64,000 bases of DNA from NCBI GenBank assembly GCA_016720855.1, contig JADKJU010000001.1, forward strand, positions 799,501 through 863,500, written 5' to 3'. The stretch's first letter is position 1. The number at the start of each line of letters is the position of its first letter. The DNA comes from Betaproteobacteria bacterium. Its GTDB lineage: Bacteria > Pseudomonadota > Gammaproteobacteria > Burkholderiales > Usitatibacteraceae. The notes under the pieces were generated by a model. It was not told where the DNA came from, made no database searches, and saw only the letters and a program-made list of their open reading frames with translations. Of the stretch, positions 11,952 to 19,237 are shown piece by piece. The position numbers were made by a program, and so were the translations under genes.

Positions 11952-13136
11952 GAGATACCGTCCTTCCTGAGCATCTCCTTGATGCCGCGCACCGCCTGAC
12001 GGGTGCGGTTCTCGTTCTCGATGAGGGCGATGCGGATGTGGTCGTCACCGTAGTCGCCGAAGCCGATGCCCGGGGAAACCGCCACTTTTGCGTCCCTGAG
12101 CAGCTTCTTCGCGAACTCGATCGAACCCATGCCGGCGTACTTGTCCGGGATCTTCGCCCACACGTACATCGAGGCGCGGGGATTCTCGACCATCCACCCC
12201 GCCTCGTGCAGGCCCTTCACCATTGCGTCGCGGCGGCTCTGGTACTTGCGCCGGATCTCCTCCACGCACTCCTGCGGCCCCTCGAGCGCCGCGATGGCCG
12301 CCACCTGCAGGGGCGTGAAGGTGCCGTAGTCGTGGTAGCTCTTGATGCGTGCCAGCGCGTTCACCAGGTCCTTGTTGCCCACCATGAAGCCGATGCGCCA
12401 GCCGGCCATGTTGTAGCTCTTCGACATGGTGAAGAATTCCACGGCCACGTCACGCGCTCCGGGCACCTGCATGATCGAGGGCGCCTTCCAGCCATCGAAG
12501 GTGATGTCGGCGTAGGCGAGGTCGTGCACGACGAGGATGTTGTGCTGCTTGGCGAGCGCCACCACCTTCTCGAAGAAGTCCAGCTCCACGCACTGCGCGG
12601 TCGGGTTGGACGGGAAGCCGATGATGAGCATCTTGGGCTTCGGGAAAAGCTCTCCGATGGCCCGCTCCAGCTCGGCGAAGAAATCGACCCCGGGCGCCAT
12701 GCGCACCGAACGGATGTCCGCGCCCGCGATGATGGCGCCGTAGATGTGGATGGGATAGCTGGGGTTGGGCACCAGCACCGTGTCGCCGCGGTCGAGCGTG
12801 GCGAGCATCAGGTGCGCCAGGCCCTCCTTGGAGCCGATGGTGACGATGGCCTCCGTTTCCGGGTCGAAGTCCACGTCCCAGCGGCGCTTGTACCACTGGC
12901 AGATGGCGCGGCGCAGGCGCGGGATGCCCTTGGAGACGGAGTAGCCGTGCGTGTCCTCGCGCTGCGCCACCTCCACCAGCTTGTCCACGATGTGCCGTGG
13001 CGTGGGGCCGTCCGGGGTTGCCCATCGACAGGTCGATGATGTCCTCGCCGGCCCGGCGGGCGGCCATCTTCAGCTCGTTGGTGATGTTGAAGACGTAGGG
13101 CGGCAGGCGCTTGATACGGGAAAATTCGGGCGACAT
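11948..13136 (-). CDS. alaC: AlaC-type aminotransferase, interrupted by an apparent one-base frameshift
   Basis: A class I/II PLP aminotransferase of the alanine/LL-DAP aminotransferase type, which probably makes alanine from pyruvate and glutamate. The PLP region MSKSYNMAGWRIGFMVGN and PNPSYPIHIYG are intact. The first 43 or so residues (MSPEFSRIKRLPPYVFNITN... to DLSMGNP) lie in one frame and the rest (from about DGPTPRHIVDKLVEVAQ) in another. They rejoin if one G is removed from the run at about 13012-13017, where CCCCGGACGG would be expected to read CCCCGACGG. The span of 1189 bases equals 396 codons plus one. Without the repair, only a GTG-started fragment from 12988 (346 residues) could be made. 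It heads the operon with the GNAT gene, hom and thrC. Confidence 0.85.
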
Positions 13137-13255
13137 GGGGACGTTTCCGGGGTGCGGTGAGGCGCGCGAGGCGGGTTGCTGCGCTGCAAAAAACACCAGT
13201 TTAGCGGCCCCCCGCCCTCCTGGGCAAACGCCGGCGGCGGGCGCCACGTTCTCCA

Positions 13256-13283
13256 TTGCCATATGAAGTCGAGTGCCTATAAT
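13256..13283 (+). promoter_or_regulatory. Sigma-70-type promoter for the aldehyde oxidoreductase operon
   Basis: TTGCCA at 13256-13261 and a perfect TATAAT at 13278-13283 are separated by 16 bases. This is the best housekeeping-type promoter in the window. It points at the ferredoxin gene and leaves a leader of about 125 bases. Confidence 0.7.
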
Positions 13284-13414
13284 GGGTTCGCCATTCCCGC
13301 GGGGCTGCCGCCACGGGAAATGTCCCGGCCCCACCCAGGCTTCATGAAGGCCCGATCCGGGGCGCGCCAGGAACCACCGACCGTCCGATGTCCGCATAAC
13401 TCGAGGAGGGGATC
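13284..13414 (+). promoter_or_regulatory. Possibly structured 5' leader of the aldehyde oxidoreductase operon
   Basis: About 130 bases lie between the promoter and the GTG start of the first gene. Local inverted repeats are visible: ATTCCCG pairing with CGGGAAAT, and the palindrome CTTCATGAAG flanked by GGC/GCC. Molybdenum- and tungsten-cofactor riboswitches are known ahead of such genes, but I could not match this leader to that consensus. It may only be an ordinary GC-rich leader. The remainder of this 278-base divergent gap (13137-13255) should hold the leftward promoter for alaC; I see no convincing one. Confidence 0.3.
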
Positions 13415-13900
13415 GTGCAGAAATCGCTCCACATCGACCCGGCAAAATGCACCGGGTGCCTGCAGTGCGAGATGGCCTGCTCTTACGAGAACTACCAGGT
13501 CTTCAATCCCGCCAAGTCGCGCATCAAGGTCTTCGACTTCCACCACACCGGCCGCAAGGTGCCCTACACCTGCACCCAATGTGACGAGGCCTGGTGCCTG
13601 CATGCCTGCCCGGTGGAGGCGATCAAGGTCGATGCGGCCACCGGCGCCAAGGTCGTGCTGGAGAGCGTCTGCGTGGGCTGCAAGGTCTGCACCATCGCCT
13701 GCCCCTTCGGCACCGTGAACTACGTGCAGGAGACGGGCAAGGTCCAGAAGTGCGACCTGTGCGACGGGAATCCGGCTTGCGCCGAAGCCTGCCCGACCGG
13801 CGCCATCACCTACGTCGACGCGGACTGGACGGGGCTCGAGAAGATGCGCCAGTGGGCGCACAAGCTCGACAACCAGCCTGCCGCCGGCAACGCCGACTAG
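13415..13900 (+). CDS. aorA: Polyferredoxin subunit of aldehyde oxidoreductase (AorA-like)
   Basis: This 161-residue cytoplasmic protein carries electrons between the tungsten enzyme and the FAD subunit. Four cysteine quartets are visible: CTGCLQCEMAC, CTQCDEAWCLHAC, CVGCKVCTIAC and CDLCDGNPACAEAC. These give sixteen cysteines, enough for four [4Fe-4S] clusters. It starts with GTG at 13415, preceded by a strong GAGGAGGG. It is the first gene of a five-gene unit matching, in type and order, the Aromatoleum aldehyde:ferredoxin oxidoreductase genes aorABC plus accessory genes. The gene symbols follow that precedent. Confidence 0.9.
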   Translation: MQKSLHIDPAKCTGCLQCEMACSYENYQVFNPAKSRIKVFDFHHTGRKVPYTCTQCDEAWCLHACPVEAIKVDAATGAKVVLESVCVGCKVCTIACPFGTVNYVQETGKVQKCDLCDGNPACAEACPTGAITYVDADWTGLEKMRQWAHKLDNQPAAGNAD

Positions 13901-13913
13901 AAAGGAGCCCACC

Positions 13914-15773
13914 ATGTCCTGGACCCGCAAGATCCTGCGCGTTGACCTGACCAAGGGCACGTGCACACCTGAGCCCCTCAATATGGAATGGGCGCTCGGC
14001 TACCTCGGCCAGCGCGGCCTCGCCACCAAGTACTTCACCACGGAAGTCGATGCGAAGGTCGATCCGCTCTCCCCCGCCAACAAGATCCTCTACGCCACCG
14101 GCCCCCTCACGGGCACCATGGCCTCCACCGGCGGGCGTTATTCTGTCATCACCAAGGGCCCGCTCACGGGCGCCATCGCCTGCTCGAATTCCGGCGGCTA
14201 CTTCGGCGCCGAGTTGAAGATGGCCGGCTGGGACATGATCATCATCGAGGGCAAGTCCGCGAAGCCCGTCCTGCTGCACATCGAGAACGACAAGGCGGAG
14301 CTCCTCGACGCCACCGACGTCTGGGGCAAGTCCACCTGGGACACCGAGGGCCTGCTCAAGAAGCGCTTCCAGGACCCGCAGGTGCGCGTCTCCAGCATCG
14401 GCGCCGCGGGCGAGACGGGGTGCCTCTACGCCGCCGTCGTGAACGACCTGCACCGCGCTGCCGGACGCTCGGGCGTGGGCACGGTGATGGGCTCGAAGAA
14501 CCTCAAGGCAATCGCGGTTCGCGGCACCAGGGGCGTCGGCAACATCAAGGATCCCGCGGCGTTCATGAAGGCCACCACTGCGGCGAAGAAGGTCCTGGCG
14601 GACAACGCCGTGACGGGCCAGGGCCTGCCCAAGTTCGGCACGCAGGTGCTGATGAACGTCATCAACGAAATCGGGGCGCTGCCCACGCGCAACCATCGCG
14701 ACGTGCAGTTCGACGGCGCGAAGGACATCTCCGCCGAGGCGATGCACGCGCCGCGCAAGACCGACGGGAAGGCGAACCTCGTCACCAACCAGGCCTGCTT
14801 CGGCTGCACCATCGCCTGCGGGCGCATTTCCAGGATCGACGAGACGCATTACACGGTGGTGAACAAGCCCCAGTACTGGGGTGCCTCGGGCGGGCTCGAG
14901 TACGAAGCGGCCTGGGCGCTGGGCGCCGCCAATGGCGTGAACGACCTCGAGGCCCTCACCTACGCGAATTACCTCGCGAACGAGGACGGATGGGACCCGA
15001 TCACCTTCGGCGCGACGGTGGGCGCGGTGATGGAGCTCTACGAGATGGGCGTGCTCAAGAAGGAGCAGCTCGGCATCGAGGCCCCGTTCGGTTCCGCGAA
15101 AGCCCTTACTTTCTTCGCCGAGCAGGTCGGCAAGGGCCAGGGCTTCGGCAAGGAAATCGCGCAGGGCTCCAGGCGCCTCACGGCGAAGTACGGGCACCCG
15201 GAGCTTTCCATGACCGTGAAGGGGCAGGAGTTCCCCGCCTACGACTCGCGCGGCATCCAGGGCATGGGCCTCGCGTACGCCACGTCGAACCGCGGCGCCT
15301 GTCATCTTCGCGGCTATACGGTCGCGAGCGAAGTGCTGGGCATTCCCGTGAAGACCGATCCCCTCGTCACCGAGGGCAAGGCCGGGCTGGTGAAGGCGTT
15401 CCAGGACGCCACGGCGGTGTTCGATTCCTCGGGGCTGTGCCTTTTCACGTCTTTCGCCTGGACGCTGCAGGACGTCGGTCCGCAACTGCAGGCGGCCTGC
15501 GAGGGCGACTGGTCGATGGAGAACATGGCCCTCGTGGGCGAACGCATCTGGAACCTCGAGAAGGAGTTCAACCTCGCCGCCGGGCTCACGAAGAAGGACG
15601 ACGACCTGCCCAAGCGCCTGAAGACCGAGGCCGCGAAGACCGGGCCGGCCAAAGGCCTGGTGAACGGACTCGACAAGATGCTGCCGGAGTACTACCAGCT
15701 TCGCGGCTGGAACGCCGAGGGCATCCCGAGCGCGCAGACGCGCAAGCGCCTGGGAACGGCCCCGCTCAAGTGA
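13914..15773 (+). CDS. aorB: Aldehyde:ferredoxin oxidoreductase, catalytic subunit (tungsten-enzyme family)
   Basis: AOR enzymes hold a bis-pterin tungsten cofactor and a [4Fe-4S] cluster and oxidise aldehydes to acids, or reduce acids when driven by low-potential electrons. The 619-residue length is normal. The N-terminal pterin-binding domain has GPLTGTMASTGGRYSVITKG. The cluster ligands appear as CFGCTIACG (CxxCxxxC) around residues 299-305, with the fourth cysteine in DSSGLCLFTSF near the C-terminal third. The next gene overlaps by GTGA. AOR is common in anaerobes and archaea and uncommon in betaproteobacteria. Here it suggests anaerobic or facultative aromatic or amino-acid metabolism. 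Confidence 0.95.
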   Translation: MSWTRKILRVDLTKGTCTPEPLNMEWALGYLGQRGLATKYFTTEVDAKVDPLSPANKILYATGPLTGTMASTGGRYSVITKGPLTGAIACSNSGGYFGAELKMAGWDMIIIEGKSAKPVLLHIENDKAELLDATDVWGKSTWDTEGLLKKRFQDPQVRVSSIGAAGETGCLYAAVVNDLHRAAGRSGVGTVMGSKNLKAIAVRGTRGVGNIKDPAAFMKATTAAKKVLADNAVTGQGLPKFGTQVLMNVINEIGALPTRNHRDVQFDGAKDISAEAMHAPRKTDGKANLVTNQACFGCTIACGRISRIDETHYTVVNKPQYWGASGGLEYEAAWALGAANGVNDLEALTYANYLANEDGWDPITFGATVGAVMELYEMGVLKKEQLGIEAPFGSAKALTFFAEQVGKGQGFGKEIAQGSRRLTAKYGHPELSMTVKGQEFPAYDSRGIQGMGLAYATSNRGACHLRGYTVASEVLGIPVKTDPLVTEGKAGLVKAFQDATAVFDSSGLCLFTSFAWTLQDVGPQLQAACEGDWSMENMALVGERIWNLEKEFNLAAGLTKKDDDLPKRLKTEAAKTGPAKGLVNGLDKMLPEYYQLRGWNAEGIPSAQTRKRLGTAPLK

Positions 15774-17023
15774 AGCACCTGATCGTCGGCAACGGCCCGG
15801 CGGGCGTGATCGCCGCCGAGACGCTGCGCAAACTCGCCCCCGCCGACACTGTCACGCTGCTCGGCGATGAGGCAGGGCCGCCCTACTCGCGCATGGCCAT
15901 TCCGTATCTCCTCATGGGCGACATCGAGGAACCGGGGACGTGGCTGCGCAAGGACGCGGGCCATTTCGCTCGCCTGGGGATCGAGCTGAAGACCGGCCGC
16001 GCGCGATCCGTGGAAACGGGGCGCAGGGTGCTCACGCTCGAAACCGGCGACGTGATTGCGTGGGACCGCCTCCTCATCGCCACGGGCTCGCATCCCAACC
16101 GGCCGCCGATCCCCGGCATCGAGCTGCCGGGCGTGAGCCCGTGCTGGACCCTCGAGGATGCGCGGGCGATCATGGCGCGCGCGCAAAAAGGCAGCCGCGT
16201 GCTGCAGATGGGCGCGGGTTTCATCGGCTGCATCATCATGGAAGCGCTGGCCGCGCGCGGGGCCGATCTCACCGTGGTGGAAATGGGCGAGCGGATGGTG
16301 CCGCGCATGATGACGCCGGGCGCGAGCGCCCTGATCAGGGCGTGGTGCGAAGGCAAAGGCATCAACGTGATCACGAAGGCCCGCGTGACGTCGATCGCGC
16401 AGCGGGGCGCTGCGCTCACGGCCACGCTCGATTCCGGGCAGAAGATCGAAGCCGATCTCCTCATCTCGGCCACGGGAGTCACGCCCAACACGGAGTTCCT
16501 GGCTGGAAGCGGCGTCGATTGCGAACAGGGCGTCCTCGTTGACGAGCACATGCAATCCAGCGTGGCGGGAATCTACGCCGCCGGGGACGTGGCCCGGGCG
16601 CCCGAATTCGATACCGGCCGCAAAATCGCCTACGCGATCCAGCCCACGGCCGCGGACCAGGCGCGAATCGCCGCGCACAACATGGCGGGCCGCGACGCGG
16701 TTTCGCCCGGCGCGCTCGCGATGAACGTCCTCGACACGCTCGGGCTCGTGGCCTCCTCGTTCGGCCAGTGGCAGGGTGTGCCCGCCTCCGAGAGCGGCGC
16801 TTCGGTGGAACTGCGCGACGACGGCGCCTTCCGCTACCTGCGCCTGGAGTTCGCGGGCGATCGCCTCATCGGCGCCACGAGCCTGGGACTCACGGAGCAT
16901 GTCGGCGTGATCCGCGGGCTGATCCAGGGACGCGTTGCGTTGGGCGAATGGAAGCAAAAGCTGCTCGCCGATCCGACGCGTCTCATGGAGGCCTACCTCG
17001 CCCGCGCGCAAGCCGCCTCCTGA
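15770..17023 (+). CDS. aorC: FAD-dependent NAD(P)-linked subunit of aldehyde oxidoreductase (AorC-like)
   Basis: This 417-residue pyridine-nucleotide-disulfide-type oxidoreductase lets the AOR complex exchange electrons with NAD. The N-terminal FAD site reads LIVGNGPAGVIAAETLRK. The NAD Rossmann site reads VLQMGAGFIGCIIMEAL near residue 145. The second FAD contact, GIYAAGDVA, comes near 265. It starts with GTG overlapping the aorB stop by four bases, which argues for a fixed stoichiometric complex. No redox-active CxxxxC disulfide is seen, so it belongs with ferredoxin/NAD reductases and nitrite-reductase-like NAD-binding proteins rather than disulfide reductases. Confidence 0.9.
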   Translation: MKHLIVGNGPAGVIAAETLRKLAPADTVTLLGDEAGPPYSRMAIPYLLMGDIEEPGTWLRKDAGHFARLGIELKTGRARSVETGRRVLTLETGDVIAWDRLLIATGSHPNRPPIPGIELPGVSPCWTLEDARAIMARAQKGSRVLQMGAGFIGCIIMEALAARGADLTVVEMGERMVPRMMTPGASALIRAWCEGKGINVITKARVTSIAQRGAALTATLDSGQKIEADLLISATGVTPNTEFLAGSGVDCEQGVLVDEHMQSSVAGIYAAGDVARAPEFDTGRKIAYAIQPTAADQARIAAHNMAGRDAVSPGALAMNVLDTLGLVASSFGQWQGVPASESGASVELRDDGAFRYLRLEFAGDRLIGATSLGLTEHVGVIRGLIQGRVALGEWKQKLLADPTRLMEAYLARAQAAS

Positions 17024-17030
17024 TCGCTCG

Positions 17031-17285
17031 ATGCGCGTCACGCTCAAGCTCTACGCCACGCTCACCGACTACCTCCCCGCGGCCGCGCGCGCCGGCAACC
17101 TCGTGCAGCTCGATGTCGACGAGGGCGCGACCATCTCATCGATGCTCGCGCCGTACAACATCCCGCCCCGGCTGGTGCACCTGGTTCTCGTGAACGGCGT
17201 CTTTGTCCCGCCCGAGGAACGCGCTGCGCGCACGTTTCGTGAAGGCGAAGTGCTCGCAGTCTGGCCGCCTATCGCCGGCGGCTGA
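17031..17285 (+). CDS. MoaD/ThiS-family sulfur carrier
   Basis: This 84-residue ubiquitin-like protein ends in the Gly-Gly tail (AVWPPIAGG) that MoaD and ThiS proteins use to carry sulfur as a thiocarboxylate. The strand pattern MRVTLKLYATLTDYLP and LVLVNGVFVPPEERAART fits MoaD. Dedicated MoaD-like proteins are typical companions of tungsten aldehyde oxidoreductases and are thought to supply dithiolene sulfur for the pterin cofactor. It sits 7 bases after aorC. No MoeB/ThiF-type activating enzyme lies next to it, so it must share one encoded elsewhere. Confidence 0.87.
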   Translation: MRVTLKLYATLTDYLPAAARAGNLVQLDVDEGATISSMLAPYNIPPRLVHLVLVNGVFVPPEERAARTFREGEVLAVWPPIAGG

Positions 17286-17289
17286 GGCC

Positions 17290-17583
17290 ATGGGAACGGA
17301 TACGGGGTCGTTCTTCGAAATGACTCTCACGCGCGCCGATTTCCTGCGGCTGTTGCCGGTTGCGGTTGGCCATGCCGGGTTCCGCGTCGAGGGCGACGAC
17401 ATCGTGTCCGACGGTGGTGCGCTCGCGTGGCGGATCCGGCTCGAAGATCGTCCTGCACGCAAATTCGGTCCTGTCGAACTGCCGGTTGTTGCTGTCACGC
17501 TCGATCTCACACGGACTTCGCCGGAAGCCGGGCGTGCATTCGTGGAGCGGTTCCTGCTCGGCTTCCAGCGCGCGGGCGGATGA
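17290..17583 (+). CDS. Small protein of unknown function in the aldehyde oxidoreductase operon
   Basis: I do not recognise this 97-residue protein. It is predicted to be soluble with no signal peptide and no cysteine. The middle (GFRVEGDDIVSDGGALAWRIRL) and the late strand PVELPVVAVTLDLTRTS suggest a compact alpha/beta or beta-sandwich domain, and a C-terminal helix ends in FLLGFQRAGG. The last two residues are Gly-Gly, as in sulfur carriers, but the rest does not look ubiquitin-like. It begins 4 bases after the MoaD-like gene and is clearly part of the transcript, so a role in AOR maturation or assembly is a reasonable guess only. Confidence 0.75.
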   Translation: MGTDTGSFFEMTLTRADFLRLLPVAVGHAGFRVEGDDIVSDGGALAWRIRLEDRPARKFGPVELPVVAVTLDLTRTSPEAGRAFVERFLLGFQRAGG

Positions 17584-17627
17584 GACGGCCCGGCCCCCCC
17601 CACGCGGGAATGCGACAATGTCACGCC

Positions 17628-17999
17628 ATGAAGATCGAACGCGAAACCGCCGAAGGCAGGAACACGTTCACCGCCTATGGTCCGGGGTGGGTGGAGGTGG
17701 CCGGCCGGCGCCACACGGGCAGCCTCGTGGTTGCCGCGGACCGCGTGCTTGAAGGCTGGGCCGCTGGGGGAATCGACGCGTTGACCGAGGCCGAAACGGC
17801 CACGCTCGTTGACTGGAACCCCGAAATCCTGCTGCTCGGTTCCGGTATCGCCTTTCGATTTCCCGACCGGGCGGCGGTGGCGCCGCTCCATCGCGCCCGC
17901 ATCGGCGTCGAGGTGATGGACACGCGTGCCGCGTGCCGCACCTACAACATCCTGCTGGGCGAAGGCCGGCGCGTGGTGGCCGCCCTGATCGTCGAGTAG
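17628..17999 (+). CDS. Mth938-like (DUF498) domain protein
   Basis: This 123-residue protein belongs to the Mth938/NDUFAF3-like family. Its hallmarks are the late segment WNPEILLLGSGIAFRFP and VEVMDTRAACRTYNILLGEGRRVVAALIVE. In eukaryotes the relative NDUFAF3 helps assemble respiratory complex I. Bacterial members have no settled role, though they are often encoded near sec or complex I genes. Here it follows the AOR operon by 44 bases, perhaps in its own transcript. The family call is good; function is unknown. Confidence 0.85.
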   Translation: MKIERETAEGRNTFTAYGPGWVEVAGRRHTGSLVVAADRVLEGWAAGGIDALTEAETATLVDWNPEILLLGSGIAFRFPDRAAVAPLHRARIGVEVMDTRAACRTYNILLGEGRRVVAALIVE

Positions 18000-18015
18000 C
18001 GGTGCCGGACTGCAG

Positions 18016-18030
18016 CGGTGCCTGGCACCG
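18016..18030. repeat. Short perfect palindrome between convergent genes
   Basis: CGGTGCCTGGCACCG is a 15-base perfect palindrome in the 38-base gap between the converging Mth938-like and MFS genes. A further CGGTGCC at 18000-18006 could also pair with the right half. It has no U-run. It fits the same GGTGYCWGRCACC pattern as the palindrome at 55655-55667. Confidence 0.6.
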
Positions 18031-18037
18031 TCATTCG

Positions 18038-19237
18038 TCATCGTCGGGACGTGCGCACCGCCATCGCAAAGGCCATCCAGGAAACCACGCCAACGGCGAC
18101 GAGCGAGAGCGCGACCGCCCGGTAGCCTCCTCCCACGGCGAGCACGCCCGCGGCCGCAAATGGTCCCGCGGCCCGGGCCAGGAGCACTGGCGTCGCCATG
18201 AGCCCTGAAAGGGCCCCATAGCCTTCGCGCCCGAAGATCTCGGCCGGGACCGTGCCGCGCACGATCGTCATCACGCCGTTGCTCGCCCCGTAGAGGATCG
18301 CGAAGGCCACCACGGCCCAGGTGCTTCCTCCGGCGAAGGCGAGGATGGCGATCGACACCGGGAAGATGGCAAGCGCGATCTCGCCCACCCGAGCGGGGCT
18401 CACGCGGCTCGCGAACGCGAATTCCGCGATGCGGCCGGCCACTTGCATGGGCCCCACCAGGGCCGCGAGGAGCGCCGCATTCGTCGGCGGGAAGCCCTGC
18501 TCCTGCAGCATGGCGAGGAGGTGCAGTCCCATGGCCGAGAAGGCCAGCATGTTGAGCGTGAAGGCGAATGCGAGCCAGCGGAAATGCCGGTTCCCGAGCA
18601 GCTTCGTGCGTCCGGCCGCATCGTCCGCCGCCCCTGCGGGCGCATCCGGGCGCTGCCCCTTCGCGGGAAGGTGGAGCGCGTGCAGCGGCACGCACACGAG
18701 GAGGTTGATCGCTGCGAGCACGAGCACGGCCTCGCGCCAGCCCAACGAGGAGGCGAGCCACTGCGTGAGCGGCCAGAAAACCGTGCTCGCGAATCCGCCC
18801 GCGAGCGTGAGCACCGTGATCGCCTTGCGCAGGTCGGCGCGGAAGACCAGGGCCAGGCTCGCGAAGGCCGGCTCGTAGAGCACCAGCCCCATGACGAAGC
18901 CCAGCACCGTCCAGACGGCGTAGAGCGCGGCAGCGCTCGTCACCTGGGAGAACGCCGCCAGGCCGATCGCCGCGCCCAGGGAGCCCGCGGTCATCGCCCA
19001 GCGTGCCCCCCGGCGATCGATGTGCCTGCCCACCGGGGCGGCGACGAGCCCCGAGACGAGCAGCGCGAGGGAATACGCCCCCACGGTCACCGGCGCCGAG
19101 GCGCCCAGCTCACGCTGGACGGACTCCATCACGACGGCGAAGGCGTAATAGACGCTGCCCCAGGAAACGATCTGGGTGACGCCCAGGGCGGCGACAAGGC
19201 GCCACCGCCCCGGCTGGATCTCGTCGGAATCAGGCAA
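18038..19237 (-). CDS. MFS transporter
   Basis: This 399-residue inner-membrane transporter of the major facilitator superfamily appears to have about twelve hydrophobic segments. The loop 2-3 signature region reads LVAAPVGRHIDRRGARWAMT, and the central cytoplasmic loop is short. The substrate is not predictable; the general look is of the small-organic-anion/proton group. The start is an unusual TTG at 19237 that overlaps the 3' end of the glutamate dehydrogenase gene by 8 bases, implying co-translation. A glutamate- or dicarboxylate-related substrate would suit the neighbourhood, but that is inference. Confidence 0.87.
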   Translation of the reverse strand: MPDSDEIQPGRWRLVAALGVTQIVSWGSVYYAFAVVMESVQRELGASAPVTVGAYSLALLVSGLVAAPVGRHIDRRGARWAMTAGSLGAAIGLAAFSQVTSAAALYAVWTVLGFVMGLVLYEPAFASLALVFRADLRKAITVLTLAGGFASTVFWPLTQWLASSLGWREAVLVLAAINLLVCVPLHALHLPAKGQRPDAPAGAADDAAGRTKLLGNRHFRWLAFAFTLNMLAFSAMGLHLLAMLQEQGFPPTNAALLAALVGPMQVAGRIAEFAFASRVSPARVGEIALAIFPVSIAILAFAGGSTWAVVAFAILYGASNGVMTIVRGTVPAEIFGREGYGALSGLMATPVLLARAAGPFAAAGVLAVGGGYRAVALSLVAVGVVSWMAFAMAVRTSRR

